Source of the DNA: Winogradskyella epiphytica
Lineage (GTDB): Bacteria; Bacteroidota; Bacteroidia; Flavobacteriales; Flavobacteriaceae
Length of the DNA: 64,000 nt
Reading direction: 5' to 3'
Assembly: GCF_003217215.1 (NCBI RefSeq)
Contig: NZ_QJTD01000001.1
Location: forward strand, 620,001-684,000
Positions 27,210 to 36,780 of this stretch are shown here, one piece after another. Position numbers and translations under genes: made by a program. Every line of letters begins with the position of its first letter. Position 1 is the first letter of the stretch. Below the pieces are notes generated by a model. That model was not told where the DNA came from. It did no database searches and saw only the letters and a list, made by a program, of their open reading frames with translations.

Positions 27210-27385
27210 TTAAACGACTTATCATATTATAACATTAGAGGATAATGTTTTGGTTTCAAATGAATGTTGACGCCAAAATATTATCCTCTCCTTATCAATT
27301 GCATTAACATTTTCTTCTTTACAAGCAAGGTATAGTCTATCGTTTGGGTAATTTTGAATTGAACCATTATTTAAAAACGAATACC

Positions 27386-27859
27386 ATGAAAAAAATAGCA
27401 ATCTTATGTTTAACCTTCTGTTTTTTAGTTTCTTGCGGCGCTTCAAAAACAGTTCGTGAATCTAAAAAGACCATTAAAGGCGATTGGACGTTATCTTCAA
27501 TTACCACCTCTGCTATTGGTGATTTTAAAATCACACTTTTAAACGATGCCGATAAAGCTTGTTTTGAAAATAGTACCTGGCAATTTATTCCTAATAATAA
27601 TACAGGAACTTACACACTTTCAGGATTAGACTGTTCGGCAGAACAACGTTATTTCGTTTTCACGATAGATGAAGTAGATGAAACAACGGGCTTATATAAC
27701 TTTCTATTAAAACCTACTAATGAAAAGGGCAAATCTGAAACCGATGTTGGTTTTAGACTAAAACTTTCGTCTTTATCAGACACGATGATGCAATGGCAAC
27801 AAGTGGTGAATTTAGACGGAAAACCCATGACAATTAATATGAACTTTACAAAACTTTAA
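27386..27859 (+). CDS. Lipocalin-like lipoprotein
   Basis: 157 aa from ATG 27386. Lipobox CFLVSC. KKTIKGDWTLSSI is the GxW start of lipocalin-like domains, followed by a run of strands (NSTWQFIPNNNTGTYTL, YFVFTIDEV, MQWQQVVNLDGKP). Probably binds a small hydrophobic ligand or forms part of the envelope; not testable here. 5 bp before the OmpA-like gene, hence one operon. Confidence 0.8.
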   Translation: MKKIAILCLTFCFLVSCGASKTVRESKKTIKGDWTLSSITTSAIGDFKITLLNDADKACFENSTWQFIPNNNTGTYTLSGLDCSAEQRYFVFTIDEVDETTGLYNFLLKPTNEKGKSETDVGFRLKLSSLSDTMMQWQQVVNLDGKPMTINMNFTKL

Positions 27860-27864
27860 AAATT

Positions 27865-28575
27865 ATGAGATTAATGAATTATAAATCGAATTTAGCCGTA
27901 ACTCTATCCTTATTATTAGTATTGATGACGAGTTGTAAGGCTGTAGATAATGCTAACAACAAACAAAAAGGTGGTGTAATTGGAGCTGCTGGTGGAGCCA
28001 TTTTAGGTGCCATTATAGGAAATAATGTTGGTAGCGGTAATAATAGTGAATTAGGCGCTGTAATAGGTGGTGTTGTTGGTGGTACTGCAGGTGTGCTTAT
28101 TGGAAAGAAAATGGATAAGCAGGCTCAGGAAATTGAACAAGAAATTCCAGGCGCTGTTGTAGAACGTGTAGACGACGGAATCGTGGTTACTTTTGACGAG
28201 AAAAGTGGTGTGTATTTTGATACTGAGAAATATAATATCAATGCAAAATCTCAAGAAACACTTAATAAATTAGCTGGAGTTTTTGCTGAATACCCAGACA
28301 CGAATATCTTAGTTGTTGGACACACAGATAGCTCAGGACCGGCTTCATATAATATGACGCTTTCGAAAAATAGAGCTGAAGCCGTAACTAATTACTTAAG
28401 AGGAAAAGGGCTTGCGAGTAGCAGATTCACAACACATTGGTTTGGAGAAGAACAACCAAAGTACGATAATAATACAGCTGAAGGTCGTTCTAAAAACAGA
28501 CGAGTAAATATTGCTATTGTTCCTAATGAGGATATGATAGAAGAAGCACAAAGAGAATCTAACTCGAGCCAATAA
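27865..28575 (+). CDS. OmpA-family lipoprotein with glycine zipper
   Basis: 236 aa; lipobox LMTSC. A Gly-zipper region (GGVIGAAGGAILGAIIG, GAVIGGVVGGTAGVLIG; about 35-85) likely inserts in or lies on the membrane, followed by an OmpA C-terminal peptidoglycan-binding domain (about 120-225) with NILVVGHTDSSGPASYN and LSKNRAEAVTNYL, and NRRVNIAI. Anchors the outer membrane to the wall (YiaD-like arrangement). Pairs with the upstream lipocalin. Confidence 0.92.
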   Translation: MRLMNYKSNLAVTLSLLLVLMTSCKAVDNANNKQKGGVIGAAGGAILGAIIGNNVGSGNNSELGAVIGGVVGGTAGVLIGKKMDKQAQEIEQEIPGAVVERVDDGIVVTFDEKSGVYFDTEKYNINAKSQETLNKLAGVFAEYPDTNILVVGHTDSSGPASYNMTLSKNRAEAVTNYLRGKGLASSRFTTHWFGEEQPKYDNNTAEGRSKNRRVNIAIVPNEDMIEEAQRESNSSQ

Positions 28576-28624
28576 ACTTTTGTCAAAACTATTCGGCAAT
28601 TAGCGTTGAGTTAGATATATTACA

Positions 28625-28659
28625 GACCTTATAAATTAAAACTTATAAGGTCTTTTTTT
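28625..28659 (+). terminator. Terminator hairpin directly abutting the tex start codon
   Basis: GACCTTATAA / TTATAAGGTC (10-bp perfect arms, 8-nt loop) followed by seven T. The T run ends at 28659 and the tex ATG begins at 28660. Terminates the lipocalin-ompA operon or attenuates tex. Confidence 0.85.
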
Positions 28660-30780
28660 ATGATGATAACATACATAGTACAGCACACTCAACTACCAAA
28701 ACACAGTGTTGAAAACACCATTCAATTACTCAATGAAGATTGCACTATTCCTTTTATTTCACGTTACAGGAAAGAGGCTACTGGGAATTTAGACGAAGTT
28801 CAAGTTGGCGATATTGTTAAATACAAAGACCAATTTGAAACTTTAGAAAAACGAAAAACAGCGATCTTAAAAGCTCTTGAAGAGCAAGGGGTTTTAACCG
28901 AAGACTTAAAACTTAAATTTGAAGGCCCTAAAGACCTCACGACGCTCGAGGATTTATATTTACCCTATAAGAAAAAACGAAAGACAAAAGCTGAAACCGC
29001 TCGCAAAAATGGTTTAGAGCCTTTAGCTAAAATCATTATGTCACAAAATGCAAATGATATAGAATCTATTGCGTTTAAATATGTGAAAGGCGATGTCAAT
29101 TCTACTGAAGAAGCCTTAGAAGGTGCACGACATATTATGTCTGAATGGATAAATGAACGCACTGATATCCGTCATTCATTGAGACAGCAAATAGAGAGTT
29201 ATGCTCAGATTACAACCAAAGTAATAAAAGCCCAAGCTCAGGAAGAGAAAGCTCAGAAGTTTAGAGACTATTTTGACTGGTCTGAAAGTCTCCAGCGCAT
29301 TCCTTCACATCGCCTGTTAGCTATTTTACGTGCCGAAAACGAAGGGTTTATTAGGGTAAAGATTGAAATAGATAACGAACGCGCTTTACAACATATAGAG
29401 CATAAAATTATACGAAGCCGAAATGCTTGCGCTGAACAGCTAGAATTAGCCATTTCTGATGCCTTTAAACGTTTACTTTTCCCATCCCTTAGCAATGAAG
29501 CACTAAGCCTTGCTAAAGAAAAAGCTGATGACTCTGCCATTAACGTTTTCGCAAAGAACTTAAAACAACTACTATTAGGTTCTCCACTAGGAGAAAAGCG
29601 TGTTTTAGCTATCGACCCAGGGTTTAGAACAGGCTGTAAGGTGGTCTGTTTAGATGCTCAAGGCAATTTAAAACACAATGAAACTATTTATCCTCATCCT
29701 CCAAAAAATGACAGTATTGGTGCCATTAAAAAGATTTCATCATTAGCTGAAGCTTATCATATTGAAGCCATTGCGATAGGAAACGGAACAGCTTCCAGAG
29801 AAACAGAAGCTTTAATCCGAAAAATTCAATTTAAAAATGACATTCAAGTTTTTGTAGTCAGTGAAGCTGGAGCGAGTATTTATTCGGCATCGAAAATAGC
29901 ACGTGAGGAATTCCCAAACTATGATGTCACCGTTAGAGGCAGTGTTTCTATTGGGAGACGTCTTCAGGACCCTTTAGCAGAATTGGTAAAAATAGATGCA
30001 AAATCAATTGGCGTTGGACAATATCAGCATGATGTTGATCAAACTAAACTTCAAAAAGAGCTAGACACAGTGGTTGAAAATTGTGTGAATGCCGTTGGCG
30101 TTAATATCAATTCAGCCAGCAAACCATTACTAAGTTACGTTTCTGGTATTGGTCCGAAATTGGCTGAAAACATTTTTGAATACCGACAAGAACACGGCGT
30201 TTTTAAATCTAGAAAAGATATTCTTAAGGTACCACGTTTAGGCGGGAAAGCTTTTGAACAGAGTGCCGCTTTCCTTAGAATAAAAGGTGCCAAAAATCCA
30301 TTAGACGATTCGGCCGTTCATCCAGAGCGTTATGACATCGTTAAAAAAATGGCAAAAGACGAAGGTGTTTCGCTTCAAGATTTAATTGGAAATAAAAATA
30401 TTCTTCAACAAATAGATTTAAAGAAATATGTTTCAGAAGACGTTGGCTTATTAACTCTTGAGGATATCATTAAAGAATTAGAAAAGCCAGGTTTAGATAT
30501 TCGTGAACAGGCCAAGGTATTTACTTTCAACCAAAACATAAAATCTATTACCGATTTACATGAAGGTCAACTTTTGCCCGGTATTGTTAATAACATTACA
30601 AATTTTGGCTGTTTTGTAGATATTGGCATAAAAGAAAGTGGTTTAATTCATGTTTCAAATCTGAGCGATAGTTTTGTGAAAGATGTGAATGAACATGTTC
30701 ATCTACACCAGCAAATTATAGTGAAGGTTTTGGAGGTTGATATTGCTCGTAAACGCATTCAACTCCAACTTGTAAAATAA
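28660..30780 (+). CDS. tex: Tex-family RNA-binding transcription accessory protein
   Basis: 706 aa. Tex N-terminal helical region (ENTIQLLNEDCTIPFISRYRKEATGNLDEV), YqgF/RNase H-like core (RVLAIDPGFRTGCKVV at about 325), helix-hairpin-helix motifs (SGIGPKLAENIFEYRQEHG; KVPRLGGKAFEQSAAFLRI) and a C-terminal S1 RNA-binding domain (about 632-706, LPGIVNNITNFGCFVDIG). Complete architecture. The start codon directly follows the T tract of a terminator hairpin; the next Met-Ile (second ATG) is equally possible. Confidence 0.95.
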   Translation: MMITYIVQHTQLPKHSVENTIQLLNEDCTIPFISRYRKEATGNLDEVQVGDIVKYKDQFETLEKRKTAILKALEEQGVLTEDLKLKFEGPKDLTTLEDLYLPYKKKRKTKAETARKNGLEPLAKIIMSQNANDIESIAFKYVKGDVNSTEEALEGARHIMSEWINERTDIRHSLRQQIESYAQITTKVIKAQAQEEKAQKFRDYFDWSESLQRIPSHRLLAILRAENEGFIRVKIEIDNERALQHIEHKIIRSRNACAEQLELAISDAFKRLLFPSLSNEALSLAKEKADDSAINVFAKNLKQLLLGSPLGEKRVLAIDPGFRTGCKVVCLDAQGNLKHNETIYPHPPKNDSIGAIKKISSLAEAYHIEAIAIGNGTASRETEALIRKIQFKNDIQVFVVSEAGASIYSASKIAREEFPNYDVTVRGSVSIGRRLQDPLAELVKIDAKSIGVGQYQHDVDQTKLQKELDTVVENCVNAVGVNINSASKPLLSYVSGIGPKLAENIFEYRQEHGVFKSRKDILKVPRLGGKAFEQSAAFLRIKGAKNPLDDSAVHPERYDIVKKMAKDEGVSLQDLIGNKNILQQIDLKKYVSEDVGLLTLEDIIKELEKPGLDIREQAKVFTFNQNIKSITDLHEGQLLPGIVNNITNFGCFVDIGIKESGLIHVSNLSDSFVKDVNEHVHLHQQIIVKVLEVDIARKRIQLQLVK

Positions 30781-30890
30781 GCTATTCTATATTTTAAAAA
30801 GATAGCAAAATATTAAGAATTCAGTTAAGTATTTCTACCTTTAGGACCATATTTTAAAAACCAATTCTAATCAATTTCCAAAACACAATC

Positions 30891-32294
30891 ATGAAAAAAC
30901 TTTACACAACATTAATTTTAATTTTAACGGTTAGCTTAGGTGTTCAGGCTCAGGATTTTCCGACAACTTTTTGGTCGAACCATGCTGACATCAGTTGGTA
31001 TGGCCCAACTGAAACCGAATATACGCTTACCACTGCTTCTCAATTAGCTGGTGTTTCACAATTAGTCGCACAAGGCTACGATTTTGAAGGCATCACTATT
31101 ATTTTAGGCGCTAATATTGACTTGGATGGCAACTTATGAGCACCGATTGGTGTAAATACTAACCTCCCTTTTTCTGGTCATATTGATGGCGGCAACCACA
31201 CTATAAGTAATCTTTGGATAAATTCACCTGTAAGTGATTTTGTCGGTTTATTTGGTCAGGTCACAGGTGGAACCTTATCAAATATTAAAGTTGACACCGC
31301 AACAATTGCAGCTCGTGATACTGCGGGAGTCTTAGTTGGTAATTTTTCTACAGGCAGTACTATGGTAAATTGCCACGTTACAAATGCATCTGTACTTGGA
31401 GAGACTGTAAATTACGACTCTTATAATGTTGGCGGCTTAGTAGGTGGTATATTAATAGGATCTACAATGTCTAATTGTTCTTTTGAAGGTGATGTTGTAG
31501 GTGTTAGTCAAATTGGAGGACTTGCTGGTTCTGCTTGGGACACCACTTCAATTACAGAGTCTTACTCTACAGGATCTGTTTCTGGAGGGTATTTAATTGG
31601 TGGGGTTGTTGGTTATTGCACCATGTCTTTTGTTCCCAACTCAAACAATATTGTAAACAATTGCTATTCTAGATCTACTGTTAACGCTTCTTTAGGAAGA
31701 GCTGGTGGTATTTATGGTGGCGCTGATTCTAATTTAGTCTTAAACAACTCTTATGCTACAGGCACCGTTACTGCACCAGAATTTGCTGGTGGAGTTGTTG
31801 GCTATTGGGGCGGAGGCTATAATGTTGTTGAGAATTGCTATTTTGACACAGAAACTTCTCAACTTACAGATGGCGTTGGTGGTTTCGGAGCTGCACCTGC
31901 AGATTACAGCATTGAAGGTAGAACAACTTCAAACATGAAAACAACCGACTTAGTGGATCTATTAAATGCTGGTTCAGAAGATGGCCCATGGACAATAGAC
32001 GCGACCATGAATGATGGCTACCCTATCTTAAACAATAATTTATCAGTTAACACTACTGTTTTTGAGACGGTAAATGTATTCCCTACCGTGTTTACTAACG
32101 AGATTACTGTAGATGTTCCTGCATCTGTTCAGTTAAAATCATTTAAAATGTACAACACTATTGGAGCATTAGTATCTGAGGGAGACTTTTCTCAAGCTCA
32201 TAGTATTAATACTACGAATGTTCCTGCTGGAATTTTCATTCTACATATAACTACTGAAAACGGAACTTTTACTAAAAAGGTGATGAAGCAATAG
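30891..32294 (+). pseudogene. GLUG-repeat T9SS cargo protein broken by an in-frame TGA
   Basis: One frame stays open for 468 codons except for TGA at 31137-31139 (codon 83), so the gene reads in two pieces. Signal peptide (LILTVSLGVQAQ) at the front. Around the stop the text is NIDLDGNL-stop-APIGV, where GLUG proteins have Trp, so TGG to TGA is the simplest reading. Middle: repeated GLUG units (VGGLVGG, IGGLAGS, IGGVVGY, AGGVVGY with NCYS.. strands). C-terminus: type A T9SS sorting domain (VFPTVFTNEITVDV ... VPAGIFILHITTENGTFTKKVMK). Likely a surface adhesin-like protein in its intact form. Confidence 0.85.
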
Positions 32295-32339
32295 TTTATA
32301 GTCAATTTTAGGTATCACACCTAAATTTTCAATCTACTT

Positions 32340-32379
32340 ATTAAGCCAAAGAAATTTAAATTTCTTTGGCTTAATTTTT
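32340..32379 (+). terminator. Perfect-palindrome terminator
   Basis: An 18-nt arm (32340-32357) meets its exact complement (32358-32375), followed by a short T run. The top of the palindrome must open into a loop. It ends where an in-frame ATG (32380) of the next gene begins. Confidence 0.85.
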
Positions 32380-32409
32380 ATGAGTATTTTACATATAAAA
32401 TCATCCTTT

Positions 32410-34881
32410 ATGACAATTCGAATCACATTAAATACTTACTTGATTATTTTTTCCCTAATCGCATGCGGAACTTTCAGTGGTCATACTCAAGAAACATCTG
32501 AAATTACCGATAAGTATAAAACGTACACAAAGGCAGCTCGCGAGATCGCCTATCTACATTTAAATAAGTCGACATTTATCAAAGGAGAAGATGTTGGGTT
32601 TACAGCTTATATTTTAGACAAGAAAAGCAAAAATCCGTCATTAATTACTACAAATCTCTATGTAAGCATAGAAGATGATAAACAAAATATAATCAAACAG
32701 AAGTTAATTAAAGTTGTCGATGGCGTAGCTTCAAATACATTTGAATTAGATTCTCTTTTTACCTCAGGTTATTATAAAATAAAAGCCTACACGAATTGGA
32801 TGCTTAATTTTAATGAAAAAAATTATTTCACAGAATCCATACGTGTTATTGACTACGATAATGAAGATTCTAGCAACAAGCCAATGATAGCCGACAAGAT
32901 AGATGCACAATTTTTACCAGAAAGTGGACATCTTCTCAACGGCGTTCTTAATGTTATCGGTGTGGTTATCAAAGATAATTTTGGTTATGGTATTCCTTTT
33001 GCCAAAGGTGAAGTTTTAGATAAAAACAACACGCTTATCACCACCTTCGAAACTAACCAATTTGGAATTGGGAAATTTCAACTCATCCCGGATCTCAATA
33101 ATGAATACAAAGTAAATATTATAAGTACTAAAGAGACCTTTAGCTTTAATATCAATCAAAAAATAGAAAGTACAGGTATTATTATCTCCTTAAAAAGTTT
33201 ACAATCTAAAGTTTTCATTTCCCTATTGACTAATCAAAAGACTTTAGAAATTTTAAAAAACAAAAGGCACACTTTAATGATTCATAATGGGGATTATTTT
33301 GATATTATGGACGTCTATTTTACAGACAGCACTGAAATCACAAAAGCCATTGATTATAGCAATACTGCAAGCGGCATGAACATTTTGACCTTATTTAATG
33401 AAGATGACCTACCTATAGCCGAACGCTTATTTTTCAACCATGAAGGGATTGAAATTTTAAAATCTGATCATGTATCTGCGACCAGAAGTAATGATTCGTT
33501 AAATTTAAATCTCAATTTTAAAGACATAGACACGAACGCTTTTAACTCCCTTAGTATTTCGGTGTTACCACAAGACACTAGGTCGTACAAAAGACATCAA
33601 AATTTAGTTTCATATAGTTTTTTAGAACCCTACGTTAATGGAACTGTAGAACAAGCCAAATATTATTTCACTGATGTTGATGCTAAAAAGAAGTACGAAT
33701 TAGATAATTTACTCATTACACAAGGTTGGAGCAGTTATGACTGGAATGACATATTTAGTGAACCTTTAGACAAAAAACACAAATTTGAACAAGGCATTAC
33801 AGTTAAAGCCAATTTGATTCCAAAGGAATTGAATAAAAACTCAGAAACCAATTATCTAATGCATGCCATAGGCACTGAGGCCCCTAGAACTTTTTCTGTA
33901 CAACCTAATGACAAAAGCTTTTTAATTGAAAGTATATTTCCTGAGGGAACTAATACTCTATTTTTATCAAAAGCTAGCGCATCTAAAGGTTTATTGCCTG
34001 CCAAACTTTATTTACAGTTTTTCCCAAATTCCATTCCTCCACTAGATGACACCTATGGTTTGCTAGCACCTAAAATGGATTACAGAATATCAGAAACAAT
34101 CAATAGCTACAACAGTAAAACCATCCTTAATAAAAGTGTTAAAATTCAAAAACTAGATGAGGTTACTATAAAATCTATAGCAGCGAAGAACAGACAGCGA
34201 AAAGAAAAATTTAGTAAGGGTCGATTTGGTCGTGTTTATTTAATTAATGAAGAAGATGAAAGGACGTTTTCCTCTTTAGCACATTTCTTAAGTTTCAAAG
34301 GTCTATTAGTAGAGGAGTCTACTTCAAAGAGCGCTCCTAATAATCCATTTATTGAGGAGTCTATTTCGGGGAGCACTTCACCTGAAGACTTAAACATAAT
34401 GAGAGAAATTCAAGGCGGATTTACTGTTTCATCTAATAATGGAAGTTTAGCCATCTATTTAGACGATATGCGCTTGATTGACACCAGTTTTTTAATGAGA
34501 TACGACTTATCTTATATTGACGCTATAGAGATTAATAAATTTGGAGTAGGCGAAGGTCTAAGAGGAGCCACAGGAACGCTTCGTATTTATTCAAATAAAG
34601 ATTTACCTAAAGTCATCAATAGAAAGTCGATACAAGACTATAAAATCCCTCTCACTTTTAGTGAACAGAAGAAAATCTACATACCAAAATACAGTTCTTA
34701 TAAAGACGACTTCTTTAAAGATTATGGAATTATTTCTTGGGAACCAGAACTTAAAACTGACCACAATGGCAATGTGAGTTTTAAAATTGCATCGCCAAAA
34801 GTACCAATCACACTTTATATTGAAGGGGTTACTCTTGACGGATCATTTATTTTTGAAGAGAAAGTCTTACAACTAAATTAG
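32410..34881 (+). CDS. Macroglobulin (MG2)-like / TonB-plug-like outer-membrane-associated protein
   Basis: 823 aa from ATG 32410. An ATG at 32380 is in frame, but it abuts the preceding T tract and would put charged residues before the signal peptide (TYLIIFSLIACGTFSG). N-terminal alpha-2-macroglobulin-like strands (EIAYLHLNKSTFIKGEDVGFTAYILDKK; SGYYKIKAYTNWM). Near the C-terminus a receptor-plug-like segment (LAIYLDDMRLID ... IDAIEINKFGVGEGLRGATGTLRIYSNKD), then a terminal strand domain. This architecture is common in Bacteroidota, with unknown role. Followed by the amidohydrolase gene at 25 bp. Confidence 0.75.
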   Translation: MTIRITLNTYLIIFSLIACGTFSGHTQETSEITDKYKTYTKAAREIAYLHLNKSTFIKGEDVGFTAYILDKKSKNPSLITTNLYVSIEDDKQNIIKQKLIKVVDGVASNTFELDSLFTSGYYKIKAYTNWMLNFNEKNYFTESIRVIDYDNEDSSNKPMIADKIDAQFLPESGHLLNGVLNVIGVVIKDNFGYGIPFAKGEVLDKNNTLITTFETNQFGIGKFQLIPDLNNEYKVNIISTKETFSFNINQKIESTGIIISLKSLQSKVFISLLTNQKTLEILKNKRHTLMIHNGDYFDIMDVYFTDSTEITKAIDYSNTASGMNILTLFNEDDLPIAERLFFNHEGIEILKSDHVSATRSNDSLNLNLNFKDIDTNAFNSLSISVLPQDTRSYKRHQNLVSYSFLEPYVNGTVEQAKYYFTDVDAKKKYELDNLLITQGWSSYDWNDIFSEPLDKKHKFEQGITVKANLIPKELNKNSETNYLMHAIGTEAPRTFSVQPNDKSFLIESIFPEGTNTLFLSKASASKGLLPAKLYLQFFPNSIPPLDDTYGLLAPKMDYRISETINSYNSKTILNKSVKIQKLDEVTIKSIAAKNRQRKEKFSKGRFGRVYLINEEDERTFSSLAHFLSFKGLLVEESTSKSAPNNPFIEESISGSTSPEDLNIMREIQGGFTVSSNNGSLAIYLDDMRLIDTSFLMRYDLSYIDAIEINKFGVGEGLRGATGTLRIYSNKDLPKVINRKSIQDYKIPLTFSEQKKIYIPKYSSYKDDFFKDYGIISWEPELKTDHNGNVSFKIASPKVPITLYIEGVTLDGSFIFEEKVLQLN

Positions 34882-34906
34882 AACATCCCAAGCACTCCAA
34901 TTTCAA

Positions 34907-35809
34907 ATGCTCAAAATAGCCTATCATCCTATTTTCAAACATTCTTTGCCCAAAGGACATCGTTTTCCCATGGAGAAGTATGACTTATTACCTCAGCAAT
35001 TATTGTATGAAGGCACCTGCAATGAAGCTAATTTTTTTGAACCTGAAAAACCCAATGACAAGTATATTGTAAGTGTTCATGACCCGGAATATTATTACGA
35101 TTTAGTGAACCTAACCTTAGATCAACGCGCAGCTCGAAAAATAGGATTCCCCTTGAGTAGAGGTTTGGTTCATCGCGAAGTTCTCATTGCAGATGGTACT
35201 ATTAAGGCGAGTGAATTTGCTCTTGAATTTGGAATTGCTATGAATATTGCTGGAGGAACACATCATGCATTCAGTGATCATGGAGAAGCATTTTGTCTAT
35301 TAAATGATCAAGCTATTGGAGCGCGCTACCTTCAACAAAACGGTTTAGCAAAAAAGATATTAATTGTCGATTTGGACGTTCATCAAGGTAATGGCACTGC
35401 TGAAATTTTCCAGAATGATTCTTTAGTGTTTACCTTTTCTATGCATGGTAAAAGTAATTATCCATTCAAAAAAGAGAAAAGCGATTTAGATATAGCTCTA
35501 GAAAACGGTACAGAGGATGCCACCTATTTAGATATTCTAAAAACCACATTGCCTCAACTTATAGCAGAACAAGAACCTGATTTTATTTATTATTTATCTG
35601 GCGTAGATGTTGTTGCTACTGATAAACTAGGTAAACTCGGCCTTAGCATAGAAGGCTGTAAAGCACGAGATCGCTTTGTTTTAGAACAATGCAAAACTAA
35701 CCAGATTCCTGTTATGTGCAGTATGGGTGGCGGCTACTCTGCAGAAATCAAAACTATTGTAGAAGCTCATGCTAACACCTTTCGATTAGCTCAAGACCTA
35801 TATTTTTAG
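34907..35809 (+). CDS. Histone deacetylase-family (AcuC-like) amidohydrolase
   Basis: 300 aa zinc amidohydrolase of the HDAC superfamily; removes acyl groups from lysine, polyamines or other amides. Active-site elements: GGTHHAFSDHGEAFCLLND (about 113-130), zinc ligands in DLDVHQGNGTA (about 154-164) and YYLSGVDVVATDKLG. The ending CSMGGGYSAE is typical. Cytoplasmic. Probably co-transcribed with the gene before it. Confidence 0.92.
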   Translation: MLKIAYHPIFKHSLPKGHRFPMEKYDLLPQQLLYEGTCNEANFFEPEKPNDKYIVSVHDPEYYYDLVNLTLDQRAARKIGFPLSRGLVHREVLIADGTIKASEFALEFGIAMNIAGGTHHAFSDHGEAFCLLNDQAIGARYLQQNGLAKKILIVDLDVHQGNGTAEIFQNDSLVFTFSMHGKSNYPFKKEKSDLDIALENGTEDATYLDILKTTLPQLIAEQEPDFIYYLSGVDVVATDKLGKLGLSIEGCKARDRFVLEQCKTNQIPVMCSMGGGYSAEIKTIVEAHANTFRLAQDLYF

Positions 35810-35882
35810 GCAATTCTTATTTCTAAAAAAGACTTCATAAACCTTTTAAGTATGCGTATCTTCGTGTAAAACAACTTATATC

Positions 35883-36377
35883 ATGTTATCAAAATCTATT
35901 GAATCTGCATTAAACAATCAAGTTAGAATTGAGGCTGAGTCATCACAAGCCTATTTATCCATGGCCGTATGGGCAGAAGTAAAAGGTTTAGAAGGAATCT
36001 CTAGCTTTATGTATGACCAATCTAATGAGGAGCGCCAGCACATGCTGAGATTAGTTAAGTTTATTAATGAACGAGGAGGGCATGCCCATATTTCTGAATT
36101 AACGGCGCCCAACGTAACCTTCCGTTCTTATCAAGAAATATTTGAAAAATTCTTAGAACATGAAGTGCTTGTTTCTGAAAGTATTAACGAACTTGTTCAT
36201 ATAGCTTTACAGGAAAAAGATTATGCCACACATAATTTCTTACAATGGTATGTTTCTGAGCAAATTGAAGAAGAAGCTGTAGCCAGAACTATTTTGGATA
36301 AGGTGAAAATGATTGGAGATGACAAAGGAGGACTCTATTTATTTGATAGAGACATCAAGCTACTCACTGTTAAATAG
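35883..36377 (+). CDS. ftnA: Ferritin (FtnA type)
   Basis: Iron storage 24-mer. 164 aa; ferroxidase residues Glu17, Glu50, His53, Glu94 and Gln127 fall at the positions of bacterial FtnA. A TATCTTCG (near TAnnTTTG) lies about 20 nt upstream. Monocistronic by spacing, perhaps with the small gene behind it. Confidence 0.96.
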   Translation: MLSKSIESALNNQVRIEAESSQAYLSMAVWAEVKGLEGISSFMYDQSNEERQHMLRLVKFINERGGHAHISELTAPNVTFRSYQEIFEKFLEHEVLVSESINELVHIALQEKDYATHNFLQWYVSEQIEEEAVARTILDKVKMIGDDKGGLYLFDRDIKLLTVK

Positions 36378-36400
36378 TCTTCCTATTACTGAACAGTCTT

Positions 36401-36610
36401 ATGAATAAAAAGTTAAGAAACCTTCTAAAAACATCCCTAATCAATGGCCTTTTATATGCTGTAATTATGGCTTGCTTTGACTATTCTGACGGATTAGATT
36501 TTAGAATTTGTAGATTTCTTATTAACGCCATGGTAATTGGGCCAATAACAGGACTAATCATATTCTATTCCATTAAGAAACAAGGAACTCAAGAAAAAAG
36601 TAATAAATAA
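36401..36610 (+). CDS. Small two-helix membrane protein
   Basis: 69 aa. Two hydrophobic helices (LINGLLYAVIMACF; FLINAMVIGPITGLIIFYSI) and a basic N-terminus. Starts 23 bp after ftnA, so probably transcribed with it. No family recognised; DUF-type small membrane proteins of this size are common in flavobacteria. Confidence 0.6.
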   Translation: MNKKLRNLLKTSLINGLLYAVIMACFDYSDGLDFRICRFLINAMVIGPITGLIIFYSIKKQGTQEKSNK

Positions 36611-36780
36611 GGGGTAGGTTGTATCCTAAACTACTTAATACAATTTATAAGCCTGCCATTTTCATCATATCAGTATAATTCCATCTCATCCCCTATCATT
36701 TCAGATTTTATTTCCTAAATTTAGTGCTTTATCTCGCCATTAATCGAATTCAAACTTATTAGTAGCAACAAACACAAAAC

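Noticed and set aside
31137..31139. TGA as selenocysteine codon
   Set aside because: The position expects Trp, the protein is a structural repeat protein, and I see no selenocysteine insertion hairpin or machinery.
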